Source: Symbiodinium microadriaticum
Lineage: Eukaryota; Sar; Dinophyceae; Suessiales; Symbiodiniaceae
Direction: 5' to 3'
NCBI GenBank assembly: GCA_001939145.1
Contig: LSRX01000052.1
Location: forward strand, 730,696 to 794,695
Length of the DNA: 64,000 nucleotides
Position numbers and translations under genes: made by a program. Below the pieces are notes generated by a model. The model was not told the DNA's origin. It worked only from the letters and a program-made list of their open reading frames with translations, and ran no database searches. Of this stretch, positions 54,812-64,000 are shown piece by piece (positions within the stretch are counted from its first letter, which is position 1; each line of letters opens with the position of its first letter).

Positions 54812-55528
54812 TCACTGGGATTTGAGGTTGTGCTCTACGTGCGGAGAGCACAGTTACAGCCGCAAGAATATGTGCGTGACCTCCCCCTAGGGCTCCAGTT
54901 ACCTAAATAGTGGGTTACTAACCATATATTATGTACCCCAGTAACCTACTATTTAGGTAACTGGAGCCCCAGGGTCCAGCTGTGAGCCTCGGATCCCAAG
55001 GGCTACGATGTCATGCGCACGGCTTTCCAAAAAACCTTGGAGAGCTCCGAGCTGATGCGGATGGATATCGCGTGGGCGCCTGCAGCGAGATCCTTAAGGA
55101 CGAAGTGACCCTTAAAAGTAGGGGCCCTATACCCGTATACTATGAATCCCTATATGCTATATCCCTAAATAGGGATGATGTGCGAGGAGGTAGCGACACC
55201 GGAGCTGAGTTGTGTTAGGTCTTGGCACGCTGGTTGCGCACCGGCGCAAGCATCAAGGAGCAGCAGCACAGGTGAGTCCTTGTAACAAGCATCGCAAGAA
55301 TCAGGTTGATCCTGTGCACATGTGGCGACATCTAGCGCAGGGGCGCAGACCGTGGTAAGTGCTTGGCAAGTCCGGCTACTTATTGATGCGAAACCCCAAC
55401 CCTTATGCCAGGACTGGCAAACACCAAGTGACGAAGCAGCTTGGAGGATGCATCTTGAAGTTGTTCATGCCCTCGAACGGCAAAGGAAGCAAAGAGCAGA
55501 GAATCAGCAACTCGCGGAGAGGGTTTAG
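54812..55528 (+). CDS. Five-exon gene segment, cysteine-rich then coiled coil
   Basis: Exons 54,812-54,875, 54,973-55,098, 55,219-55,271 and 55,336-55,528 join in one frame. Exon 1: L-C-S-T-C-G-E-H-S-Y-S-R-K-N-M-C (furin-like). Exon 2: L-R-C-H-A-H-G-F-P-K-N-L-G then D-G-Y-R-V-G-A-C-S-E. Exon 3: L-A-R-W-L-R-T-G-A-S-I-K-E-Q-Q-H. Exon 4: V-S-A-W-Q-V-R-L-L-I-D-A-K-P-Q-P then L-E-R-Q-R-K-Q-R-A-E-N-Q-Q-L-A-E, coiled-coil-like, TAG at 55,526. Introns: 97 nt GT-AG holding a family E MITE, 120 nt GA-AG starting with family F, and 64 nt with an AG|GTGAGT donor. The cysteine-rich part suggests an extracellular portion and the helical part an intracellular tail (inference). The title counts four certain exons plus a likely downstream one at 55,564. 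Confidence 0.55.
54889..54974. mobile_element. MITE family E copy
   Basis: Arms CCTAGGGCTCCAGTTACCTA and TAGGTAACTGGAGCCCCAGG; its right end gives the CCCCAG acceptor. Second, eroded copy at 63,703-63,788. Confidence 0.8.
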
Positions 55529-55563
55529 GTTTTAGGGTCACATTGGAAGAGAATGATAATGGA

Positions 55564-55640
55564 GGCCTCGCAGGGTCTTGGGGCCACGGACGACAAACGG
55601 TCCACGTGGCTCGCAAGGCCAAGCAGCATGAAAACCCCAC
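55564..55640 (+). CDS. Coding exon, basic
   Basis: E-A-S-Q-G-L-G-A-T-D-D-K-R-S-T-W-L-A-R-P then S-S-M-K-T-P-P. Possibly follows the 55,336 exon. A minus-strand 86-codon frame overlaps. Confidence 0.4.
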
Positions 55641-56033
55641 CTAACCCCGAAACCCTTAACCCTAAACCCTAAAAAGCCGTAAACCCTACTAAAGTATCCC
55701 CAAACCCAATTTGCCTTTCAAAAGTTCTAGATTGGGGTTGTGCCGATTCATGGACTTGGGAGCCAGGCTTCAAGGCTAGGGTTTAGACTGCAGCTCCCAG
55801 GCCTGAGGCTCTAAGGGCTGTTATTTTGAGGCTTTTTTGGCCCGAAAGCCATACTTTACCAGGCTTTTGGGCCAGTTTGAGCCTTAGGGCAAAGAAGGTA
55901 GGCACCACGAAACCCCCAAAAAAAAACCCTAAACCGCGTTTACCACCACACCCCTAAACCCTAAACCCTTTGCTGGGAGTCGAGTGGTCGGACTGGTTTT
56001 TCGGCGGCCACAGCCGACGCATACGGTTGATGC

Positions 56034-56154
56034 TATAAATCCTGCATTACCCATAGGGTTTAGGGTTTAGGGTGTAATAAGGAATGTACCATGATTCCCA
56101 TAATTACCATGGTTTAGGATCCTCCAGCTTGCATGATTTATATCATCAACAGCA
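56034..56154. mobile_element. Introner-like I1 copy carrying TTTAGGG units
   Basis: Arms TACGGTTGATGCTATAAATC and GATTTATATCATCAACAGC; between them, AGGGTTTAGGGTTTAGGGTG is inserted at ~56,056-56,075. Confidence 0.85.
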
Positions 56155-56308
56155 TCCCTTAGAAGGGCTGAGAGGCTTAGGGCTTGTGGGATCTTTAAGG
56201 TGTAAGGTTTAGGGCTTACCGGGTCTTAGGGTTTTAAGGTTTAGGGCCTATGGGCTCTTAGGGTTTAAGGTTTAGGGCTTATTATGGGGTTTTGGGGGTT
56301 TGGGGCTT

Positions 56309-57066
56309 GCCTAGACCCCAAAGCCCAAAGAACCTACCTTTTTTAAGGACTTATTTAGGGAAATCATAATAAGGAGCCCTAAAAAGGTAGGTTCTTTGGG
56401 GTCCAGGTGGGGCTTATGGTTAACCTACCAGAACCTACTTTTTATTGCAGGATCCCCACCTTCACGCTCTAAGTTCTGAGGGCTAAGAGTGTATTTAAAT
56501 ACTATGCTTGATAACGCTTTTTGTGCTATTTCGGGCCTGAGGGCTATGGGTATTCCATCTTAGGGTTTAGGGTTTAGGGTTTATAGTAGGAGCTACAAAG
56601 AAGCAGCTGTTGGTAGTTGAGCCTTTCGCTTAACGCCAAGCGCTTAAGCTTGAAGTCTGTGTTGATCCTCATTAACCTCTCCTCCCAAATTCCCGAAATC
56701 TTCTACCCGACATCCTATAAGCAAGACCTAGACCCCAAAGAACCTGTCTTTTTTACAGGACTTATACTATAAGCAAATCATAATAAGGAACCCTAAAAAA
56801 GTAGGCTCTTCGGGGGGTCCTGGAAAACCCTAAATCCCAAACTCCCAACACTCATAAAGCCCCTAAACCCCCTAAGCCCTAAACCCTAAAAAGACCTGAA
56901 CCGTTTCCTGTTCAACTCAATTCAACCTTGAGTCCCACCTACCTTCCACTATGCCCTAACCCTAAACCCTACGAAGGACCCTGAAAAGCCTGCCTTTTGA
57001 AGGACGTATATAAAGAAATCATAAGAAGGAGCCCTAAAAAAGCAGGTTTTTTGGGGTCCAGGTAAA
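56309..57066. mobile_element. Cluster of three family B MITEs
   Basis: Copies at 56,309-56,411, 56,727-56,826 and 56,971-57,066, each with CCCCAAAGAACCT-like and GGTAGGTTCTTTGGGGTCC-like arms and a GAAATCATAATAAGGA core. No supported exon between them; the TTTAGGG units in the intervals are short. Confidence 0.8.
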
Positions 57067-57610
57067 CCCTAAGAAAGACCATCAGGGCTCTATCAAAGGG
57101 AACTTGGGGTTTAGGGTTTAGGGTTACGCTTCTAGGTGGCGAGTGCCAGTCGAGCCAGTTCTGCACGCGCCTGGTCGTGCAGCCATGTAGGGTTCAGGGA
57201 TCTCGGAGGGCTTTAAGATCTTGGGTCAAGGGTTACCCTAAACCCCAAACCTTAAACCGTTCTTGTAGGTATTGAGGTCTTCAGGGTTGTAGGGTACAGC
57301 GTTAGGATTTACGAGTTCAGAGGGCTTTAGGCTCTGGGATTCTGGGTTTCAACTTACTTGGGTTTAGGCTTTGGGGGGTTTTAGCTTTTTGGGGTTGGGC
57401 GTTATAGAGTTACAGGGTCCTAAGTTGGAACGGGTTTCGGATTAACGGTAATAGGGCTTGGGTGCTTTAGGTTTGGGGTTTCCCTAAACCCTATACCCTA
57501 AATACCCTAAACATCCCTAAATCCTAAACCCTATTCCTTAACTCTAGACCCTAAAACCTAAAACCCCTAGATACCCTAAACATCCCTGAACCCTAAACCC
57601 TATACCTTAA
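57067..57610. other. Intron-like stretch
   Basis: TTTAGGG variants (57,105-57,125, 57,340-57,480) then CCCTAAA variants (57,480-57,610, including CCCTAAACATCCCTAAATC). No exon supported. Confidence 0.6.
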
Positions 57611-57662
57611 GCCGTATACAATGCCACCTGGCGTACTGCGCCCGGCCCTTTCTCCGGTTGGG
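57611..57662 (+). CDS. Probable exon with G|GTGAGT donor
   Basis: Ends GTTGGG|GTGAGTTG. One frame gives Q-C-H-L-A-Y-C-A-R-P-F-L-R-L; another N-A-T-W-R-T-A-P-G-P-F-S-G-W. Frame undecided. Confidence 0.4.
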
Positions 57663-57761
57663 GTGAGTTGCTGAAGCACGTTTTCTCTGGGCCTTTTAGC
57701 GGCCGGGGTGCGCGGGGTTATCCGATCGACCATTCTTTGACAGTCGATTAGCGCAATTAGT

Positions 57762-57986
57762 ATGGGGGCCGCTTCCGTCGATGGTCTTCATATGAAGCAT
57801 GGTGGGACTTGCGAGTCGCCATACCCCAGGATGCAAGCACGGGACCTCCTCACACTTTACAACGTTTGTCCATTGTTTTGCTACGACGGCCACTCAAACG
57901 AGTTGCTGGATGAGCACGGCGAATTCACTGTCATTCGACGCAATTTTCCTCCGAAGAGACGAGACTATGATACGGCCTCTGCGTGA
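57762..57986 (+). CDS. Coding segment, cysteine-containing
   Basis: ATG... frame: H-M-K-H-G-G-T-C-E-S-P-Y-P-R-M-Q then L-L-T-L-Y-N-V-C-P-L-F-C-Y-D-G-H-S and E-F-T-V-I-R-R-N-F-P-P-K-R-R-D-Y. Protein-like for ~70 codons; TGA at 57,984. A minus-strand frame overlaps it. Confidence 0.45.
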   Translation: MGAASVDGLHMKHGGTCESPYPRMQARDLLTLYNVCPLFCYDGHSNELLDEHGEFTVIRRNFPPKRRDYDTASA

Positions 57987-58199
57987 ACACTAGTCAGCAA
58001 CTACAAATTCCTAGTGCGGCCCAACCTAACGGGCTTATAGGTTTAGGGTTTGCTATGGAGGGCTTGAAAGGGTTTGTATCAGGGTTCTGCTGGGTTTCCA
58101 GTGGATGTGTAATTAGCACCTATGAACGGACGCCTGGGGGATATTTCCTAGGTAGTATTAGGGAGGCCCCTTAAAGGGGACCCTTCTGAACCCTACTTG

Positions 58200-58531
58200 T
58201 GGCTCTCTTAAAGGGGACCTTATTGAGAGGGTCTATATCCCCAAGGGTCCCCCTAATCCTAACCCCCAATATTCACCTGAGCCCCTCGGGATCCCCGTCT
58301 ATCGCTGATGCTGTCAGGAGGCTCCAAGCTAGGCTGTGTCAGTGGCTACTCCTATTCCCAAAGCCCTCGCTACATGGGGGTTCCGGTTCCATCTATGACT
58401 GCCGTCACTCAAACTCAATTCGCTTAATAAAACAGCGAGCTTTCAGGATTTCGGGTCCGAGATCAGGATTCCTGAAGGGGTTTGGTCTTAAGGGTTCCAG
58501 GGCTTTCAGGGTTTTAGGGTTGAGGGTTTAG
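58200..58531 (+). CDS. Possible coding segment
   Basis: Best part: S-P-S-G-S-P-S-I-A-D-A-V-R-R-L-Q-A-R-L-C then Q-W-L-L-L-F-P-K-P-S and S-I-Y-D-C-R-H-S-N-S-I-R-L-I-K-Q-R. The end enters TTTAGGG-like DNA. Unknown family. Confidence 0.35.
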
Positions 58532-58914
58532 GTTTGGGTTTAGGGTTCAAGGTTTAGAGGTCTATAAAGGGGTAAGGAGGTTGGGGCTTCCGGCCCTGCA
58601 ACTAGGATTTGGGGATTCGGGTAACAACAAGTGTTAGTTAGCACTACAGGACCACATCCTCACATGATTATCTGGATCATCATCATCCGGTTGTCGCACT
58701 GGAAATGCAAGCCTGAGTTCAAAACCTTCAGCTAAAGTCCTAATTTAAAGCATTTGTCTGATATCCTAATTTAAACGCTGCGCGTCGTCCGCCTCGGCCC
58801 GGCCGTATGTTGCGAGGAAAACATGATGCCAGGTCTGGGGCTTTTGCTTTCGCAGGATGTCGGGGTGCAGCGTCTGCGGAGTGAAGAGTGATAGGGTTTG
58901 TGCATAGACAAACT

Positions 58915-58995
58915 ATATATAACTAAATAAATAAATAAATTAATTAAATCAATAAATAAATAAATATATATATATATATACATACATATATATAT

Positions 58996-59027
<32 letters not shown>

Positions 59028-59042
59028 GATGGTGTGTGTGAT
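58915..59042. repeat. AAAT and TA microsatellite
   Basis: (AAAT)n and (TA)n blocks up to the assembly gap. Confidence 0.95.
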
Positions 59043-59189
59043 NNNNNNNNNNNNNNNNNNNNNNNNNNNNNNNNNNNNNNNNNNNNNNNNNNNNNNNNNN
59101 NNNNNNNNNNNNNNNNNNNNNNNNNNNNNNNNNNNNNNNNNNNNNNNNNNNNNNNNNNNNNNNNNNNNNNNNNNNNNNNNNNNNNNNNN
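59043..59189. other. Assembly gap (147 N)
   Basis: Run of N between an AT microsatellite and G-rich DNA. Confidence 1.
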
Positions 59190-59628
59190 GGGGTGGGGGT
59201 CAGTGGGGAGGGGATTAAGAGGTGGGGAATAGAGGGAATCCGAATAGGAACCTCTGACCGCTTCGGCCGGGGCCGAGGCGAATATGTTATCCTAACGTCC
59301 CAAACCCAAACCCCAAAACCCTACAACCTTATAACTTGAGGGCCAAAGCCCTAAGCACTGGAACCTAAAGACAGCATCCTAGAACCATCATGCCGAAAGC
59401 CTAAGGCAGGATTTTACAGCCCCTAGAACCGTGTTAAACGTGTTTCCGAGCGAAAGTCCAGCCCTATATCCTGGCGCCAACACCTTATGCAAAAAGGGCC
59501 TAAGGGTTAATTGCCATGTAGGGAGTCGTAGTATACAGTAAGCTACAGGGCCCATATTTGTACGTGTCACTTGGTCTTGGTAGAAGACCTTAGGAGTGTT
59601 AAAGCCCTAATTATATAACCAGACCGAG

Positions 59629-59716
59629 GAAGTGCATCGGCGGAGCTTTCCTCACAGCAGACTTCACCTGTGAAGCCCAGTGCCCGGACGGATTCTACCC
59701 AAGGACCGATATCGGA
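59629..59716 (+). CDS. Cysteine-rich (furin-like) exon
   Basis: K-C-I-G-G-A-F-L-T-A-D-F-T-C-E-A-Q-C-P-D then G-F-Y-P-R. C-x4-F-L-x5-C-x3-C-P-D-G-F-Y, the repeat ending, close to 165-251 and 19,084. Confidence 0.7.
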
Positions 59717-60689
59717 TTCGTTGTTCCTCTCACGGTTCCTTTGAGGGATCTATAAGCATTCATTCCTGATGTTATTGAGGGTTCAAGCTTTATACGGTCT
59801 TAAGTTTGTAGGGGCATTCAGGTTTAGGACCTTAGAATTTAAGGCGTAGCGTCAGTTTTTGGACTCTCAGCCTTTTATTGAACGTCACCCTTGCTGTTTA
59901 AAGCCTCGCACACCCGGAGAGAGGTTCGAAACATGTACTGTACTTCTTAAAAGGGCTTCCAGTCAAGGGCAGCACCCGTTTAGTGGGAAACCGAACCCGA
60001 AAGGACCCTACTAACCGCAAAGCTACAGCAAACCTAAATGGTGAAACTCCAAAGCCACAGGGTTTGGGGGTTTGGGTTTAGGGTGTAGGTTGAGGGTTTA
60101 GGCCCTACTGTGGGCCATAGCCGTGACCCGGATGCCGCCACAGTACGCCCTCAGCAAGCCTGCTAATAAATCCAAGCAGGACTTCCATGGCGCACCCTCT
60201 CACAGCCTACACTGCACCCTCTGTTGAGCCATGTTACTGTATAGCCCCCAATTATGCAGAGTATTCAACCTTATTATTCTAAACCTTATGAAACCTCATG
60301 TAGAAACTCCCTTATACACTCTATCAATCGCACTGAACCTTTTACAAACTCTATATCTCAGCCGCCCAAACAATCCCATTAAACCTCCTTCTATGTCTCA
60401 CAATGCACCCTAAACCCTAGACCCTAAACCCTAAACCCCCTGATCCACCCTGTGCAATCTTCCAATTAAACCCGACAATTCACCTCAGGAAGCCCCCACT
60501 TCAAAAGGGCTTATAAGGTCTGGGGCTTTAGGGTTTAGGAGTTTAGGGCTTAGCACCCCAAAACGCTTTTCTGCACACCGAAACCCCCCCGAGCCCTAAA
60601 CCCCAAAGTCCAAACCCCCCGAAGCCTAAACCCTAAACCCTAGACCCCCTAAAACCCCAAAGCCCGAACCCCCCCCCGAAGCCTTAAAC
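59717..60689. other. Intron-like stretch
   Basis: Few repeats; TTTAGGG at 60,062-60,100 and 60,525-60,555, CCCTAAA at 60,405-60,440 and 60,595-60,690. The ~60-codon frame at 60,231-60,413 has no distinguishing features. Confidence 0.5.
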
Positions 60690-60774
60690 CCCCGTGCTGG
60701 GAGGAATCCTCCCGATGGATCGACCGAAGGCCGAACTTGCGAGAAGTGCCTCGGGGACCCCATCTGGCTTGAAG
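60690..60774 (+). CDS. Cysteine-rich exon
   Basis: G-R-N-P-P-D-G-S-T-E-G-R-T-C-E-K-C-L-G-D then P-I-W-L-E, ending GAAG|GTTTCC at 60,774. C-x2-C following a hydrophilic repeat end. C-strand repeats upstream, G-strand-like DNA downstream. Confidence 0.55.
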
Positions 60775-61119
60775 GTTTCCTTTCAGAGGGATCTCTCAGA
60801 AATGCGGGTTTCAGGGTTTTCAGAGGGATTCTCTCAGGATTTAGGGTTTATAAGACTGGACCTTTCGAGAGATCTATATCTCGGAGGGTTCTATGAGAAT
60901 TCGTTTCTAGATGATCTTATATGGCCACGGTTTAGGGCTTTAGGGGTTTGGGGTTTTAGGGCTTGGGTGGGGTTGAGGGTTTAGGTTTACCGGGACAGGT
61001 TTTAGCTTGCAGGCTTCGTTACAGGGTTGTTCTGTTTGGATCTAGTGGTTGAAAAGGGTTCAAGTGTTTTTTGGATTCAGGCCTTCTTGAAAAATCTTAA
61101 GCTAAAGGACTCCTTCCAG

Positions 61120-61290
61120 GGTTGCCTGTGGCTGCCTATCCCAGAGGGTCCGAGTACCCAAATAGTAAGGTTTTAGGTTACAAAATCCATACTCTGAATG
61201 GCTTTTGGACCTTGAAACCCTACTATTTGGGTACTTGGACCCTTAGGGTATGAGGGTCACTTGAAGTCTAGGGGTTCAGGGCTTTAGATT
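61120..61290 (+). CDS. Two short exons joined over a family L element
   Basis: Exon 61,120-61,147: G-C-L-W-L-P-I-P-E-G. Exon from 61,247: Y-E-G-H-L-K-S-R-G. Joined they give P-E-G-Y-E-G, the repeat-ending motif. Downstream limit unknown. Confidence 0.45.
61148..61246 (+). mobile_element. Introner-like family L element (GT-AG)
   Basis: GAGG|GTCCGAGTACCCAA on the left and TACTTGGACCCTTAG|GG on the right; 99 nt. Confidence 0.7.
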
Positions 61291-61399
61291 CCGGGGTGTG
61301 GGTTTTATATTGGGGGGTTTGAGAGCTGAATGCTTGCAGGCTCGGGCTTCATCATGGGCTCTATAGGATACCCAAAGACGACCTGAAACCCCCAACAAA

Positions 61400-61500
61400 C
61401 GTATGTAGATAGATAGACAGATAGATAGATACATAGATAGATAGATACATAGATACATAGATAGATGGATAGATTGATTGATAGACAGATTGATTGATTG
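61400..61500. repeat. GATA/GATT microsatellite
   Basis: (GATA)n with GATT variants. Confidence 0.95.
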
Positions 61501-61753
61501 GTTTATATAAGTTCAATAAGGGTATCACAGGTTTGGCGCGTCAGACCGTCGCCTGGAAAGTCCTAAACCTTTCGGCCCAAGCCTGAGTGATCCCGAAGCC
61601 CCAAACCCTAAACTCTGAACCCTAAACCCAAAAAAGCCTTAATTGAGCCCTAAACTCAAACCCTACTAAAGGCCATAGTAAGGCCTCAAACCCTGAACCC
61701 TAAACCCTATAAAACGCCTGGATTAAGCGTAAGCAACTGGCCACTCTGCACAG

Positions 61754-61800
61754 CTCGCGGTAACTTTCACTTGTGAGAGACCGCACGCTGCGAAATTCAG
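61754..61800 (+). CDS. Probable short exon with CAG|GTCAGT donor
   Basis: After TCTGCACAG: L-A-V-T-F-T-C-E-R-P-H-A-A-K-F, ending CAG|GTCAGT. T-F-T-C-E resembles D-F-T-C-E at 59,629. A next exon may begin at 61,884 (after CGTCGCAG), but the frames do not join. Confidence 0.45.
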
Positions 61801-61964
61801 GTCAGTGCATGCAGCTCTCCTGCATTTGGAAGGGCTAATCGACTCTGAACCTGTTTGGTTGTGTCTCCATACTATCGTCGCAGGAACAGGGTCGTGTCAC
61901 TGCCCGTGTAGCACAAGAGGCTGTCAGCAAACCATCTGAAGTGAAACCCTGAACACTAGCTATT

Positions 61965-62073
61965 CCCTAAGGGTCCATGTGCCCAAATAGCCAATACTTT
62001 GGCCCCAAGGTACCTTTATAGGGATTACTTGAAGGGTAAAGTATATACGCTTTGGGTACCTGGACCCTCAGGG
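61965..62073. mobile_element. MITE family A copy
   Basis: CCCTAAGGGTCCATGTGCCC and GGGTACCTGGACCCTCAGGG arms. Confidence 0.85.
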
Positions 62074-62279
62074 CTACCTTTGGTGCGTTTGGTAGGGTTT
62101 GGGGAAGCCTTCAAGCCCCTGGCTGTAGACAGCTTGAAATGCCCTAAAAACTCGACGATGGGGCCTCGCGAAACCCTTTCGAAAACATCCTGCAAAACCT
62201 TAAAGCCCAGTCGTTTAAGCTCAAAACTTAAACCCGGAAACTGCAAGCGCTTATCCTATATATATATATACACACACAA

Positions 62280-62351
62280 AACCGGAAGGACTGTTTGACC
62301 TGCGAGACGCGGTATTCCTGCACGGAGTGCGCTTTGGCAAAGAAATGTTGA
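62280..62351 (+). CDS. Cysteine-rich (furin-like) exon
   Basis: K-D-C-L-T-C-E-T-R-Y-S-C-T-E-C-A-L-A-K-K then C and TGA. C-x2-C-x5-C-x2-C, the same spacing as the second half of 4,259. Confidence 0.65.
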   Translation, partial: NRKDCLTCETRYSCTECALAKKC

Positions 62352-62770
62352 GCCTTTTCCATGTTAGGGTTTCAGTTGCTTTGTGCTTTTTTCCTTTGCA
62401 GGATAGCTTTAGCTAAGGGTTTTATACGCATGCTACAGGGGTTTAGGGTGTGGGTGTTTGAGACGATGAGAGGGTTCAGGGCTTCAGGGTTCTTTCATGG
62501 GTTCTGGGCACCTCTGGGTGTGGTACGTAAACGGCTGACTGTATATAGGATCCGGAGATCAAAGCTTATAGATCAGGCGGGCTGACTCAGGGGGAAAGCC
62601 ACTCAGAACACTAGGCTATTGAAGCACATGTTGTTGCTGGATAGCCCCAAAACCATTTCTAGATCACGGTTTGGTTGGAGATTCACGAAGCTTAAAACCA
62701 AAACCCTAAACCCTAAACCCCGACCTCGACCCGAAACACTACACAAGCTACCATCAGGACAAAGACTAGA

Positions 62771-63001
62771 TTGAATAGAGCCCCAGACCCTCAGCAGAAG
62801 CCTGGAAAGCTCCATGCTTTACTTAAGAAGAATATTCCGCACGTCATAACATTGAGCCTTTTATTATGCAAGTTGAAATGCCTTAAGGAAGCCCTAGATC
62901 TTAAGTCATCTCAACTTATGATGTTGACTTATAAGATGGAAAACCCGAGTTCATACTCCTTTCAAGAGTTACAAATGAGCCTGCTACATGTCAATCCCTA
63001 A
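62771..63001 (+). CDS. Possible coding segment, leucine-rich
   Basis: Seventy-six codons: L-H-A-L-L-K-K-N-I-P-H-V-I-T-L-S-L-L-L-C then L-K-C-L-K-E-A-L-D-L-K-S-S-Q. AT-rich and without a family signature; may be chance. Confidence 0.25.
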   Translation: MNRAPDPQQKPGKLHALLKKNIPHVITLSLLLCKLKCLKEALDLKSSQLMMLTYKMENPSSYSFQELQMSLLHVNP

Positions 63002-63121
63002 GCGGAACCCAAAGCCCTAATCGCATGCCATGAACCTTCAACCTTAGTCAGCACGACAGCTGTTCGAAACAGAGCTTTTCAATCATATTCTAAGTAGGGC
63101 CAGGGCTGCTTTTCCCGGAGA

Positions 63122-63245
63122 GGCCAGTACCCCTTAATTTAAGAATGTGCTGAGCCAAGTACCCCTTAAATAGTGAATACACCTTAAACCATAAGATTGC
63201 TAAGCCCCTTATAAATTGAAGGTATATTCCTCGCAAAGCCTTATA
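63122..63245. mobile_element. Relic of family M
   Basis: CAGTACCCCTTAATTTAAG and GAAGGTATATTCCTCGCAAA with a TACACCTTAAA core. Confidence 0.5.
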
Positions 63246-63596
63246 AGCATACCCTGGACACCCTATCTAATCCATATGTCGCCCCACGTAGCTTAAGGCG
63301 TGCCATCTAACTCAGGGCCTTTGAAGGCGCGTGTGCAGGGATTAGGATGAACGACTCCTGAGGGCCCAAATCAAATCCTAGAAGCCCGCACATAAACCCC
63401 GTAGCACCCATATGACCCTCAAACCCTCAACCCCCCAAACCCTCAAACCCTCAAGCCCTCGAACCTTAAACCGTCAAGCCCCCAACCCTAAAACCCTTCA
63501 ACTCTGAACCCAGCTCCTCCTGGCAAGAGCCCCCACACTCTCCTGATAGACTTCACGGGTTAGGGTTGAGGGTTTAGGGTTTAGGGTTTAGGAATC

Positions 63597-63788
63597 CGGT
63601 TGATGGTATAAATCCTGTATTAGCCAGAATAAGGAATATACCATGATTCCCATGATAGTTTAGGGTCCTTAAGGAAAAGCAGGGTTTATATCATCAACCG
63701 TGGGGCTCCAGTTTTCTGAATCGAATTGTGGGCTACTAGCCGTATATTATGTACGCCAGTAACCTGTTATTCAGGTAACCCTAGGCTA
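63597..63788. mobile_element. Family I1 copy followed by a family E copy
   Basis: I1 (63,597-63,703): CCGGTTGATGGTATAAATCC and GGTTTATATCATCAACCG. Family E (63,703-63,788): GGGCTCCAGTTTTCTGAAT and CAGGTAACCCTAGGC with the GTATATTATGTAC core. The 78-codon frame from 63,726 crosses family E and is not convincing. TTTAGGG tracts lie at 63,560-63,592 and 63,950-63,990. Confidence 0.75.
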
Positions 63789-64000
63789 AGCCAGAGGGGT
63801 GCAACCACGATGATGAGATGCCAAGCTGATTTACTCCACTACTGTCAACTTGTAGCCTTTTCACGACCGGAACGTGCCCAAGACCCCACAATTCCGGAAC
63901 GTAGCTTATCTTGTAGAGGGCGAAGTCATGTGCTTCAAAATATTTACTGGTTTAGGGTTTAGGGTTTAAGTGCTTGTTTAGGGTTTAGTATTTAGGTTAC

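Overview
The window looks like nuclear DNA of a dinoflagellate. The firmest evidence is a complete dinoflagellate spliced-leader (DinoSL) sequence at 35,764-35,785, fused to a 4-kb LINE-type retrotransposon. Supporting signs are the many degenerate interstitial telomere-like tracts (TTTAGGG / CCCTAAA), short exons in very long repeat-filled introns, some apparent GA-AG introns beside GT-AG, and all recognisable coding sequence on the + strand. The assembly has N gaps at 43,503-43,578 and 59,043-59,189.

The one long open reading frame (35,826-39,803, 1,325 aa) is a non-LTR retrotransposon protein: APE-type endonuclease, reverse transcriptase and a C-terminal CCHC knuckle. The element runs from the DinoSL to a short TGACAT-hexamer tail near 39,980, so the copy came from a trans-spliced mRNA.

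Outside the LINE the coding sequence is in exons of about 45-290 nt. I read roughly 70 on the + strand. About 35 encode pieces of cysteine-rich repeats of the furin-like / growth-factor-receptor type: CxxC pairs, a YL or YY segment, then CP-x-G-(F/Y)-(Y/H). They are scattered from 165 to 62,351 in the same orientation. One giant secreted or cell-surface protein gene, or a few tandem co-directional ones, is the simplest reading, but connectivity cannot be proved without RNA. Other exons encode acidic, coiled-coil or membrane-like segments (notably 42.0-43.1 kb).

Two kinds of repeat fill the introns. (1) Telomere-like tracts are strand-polarised: exons tend to have CCCTAAA upstream and TTTAGGG downstream, so introns tend to start with the G-rich strand and end with the C-rich strand. 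(2) At least 12 families of short (~80-120 bp) palindromic MITE-like elements occur in 1-8 copies. Several copies sit inside reading frames, and removing them at their own GT-AG or GA-AG ends restores an open frame (46,118-46,206; 46,331-46,523; 46,599-46,700; 51,201-51,292; 53,738-53,838; 61,148-61,246; 35,639-35,740; 52,922-53,000). They behave like introner elements, that is, transposons that act as introns.

Layout: 0-5 kb cysteine-rich exons plus a non-cysteine coding patch (2.67-2.93 kb); 5-14 kb microsatellites, telomere-like tracts and scattered exons, with a frame-disrupted coding block at 12.3-13.0 kb; 14-35 kb the densest cysteine-rich exon series; 35.6-40.0 kb introner then LINE; 40-43 kb exons including membrane-like ones; 43-45 kb tandem repeats, a gap and a CGCCGACATG array; 45-55.6 kb exons interrupted by introner-like elements and a 460-bp compound microsatellite; 55.6-64 kb mostly MITEs, telomere-like tracts and a few more cysteine-rich exons. 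I saw no convincing tRNA, rRNA, promoter or minus-strand gene. Exon ends are judged by eye from frame and AG/GT context and may be off by several bases.
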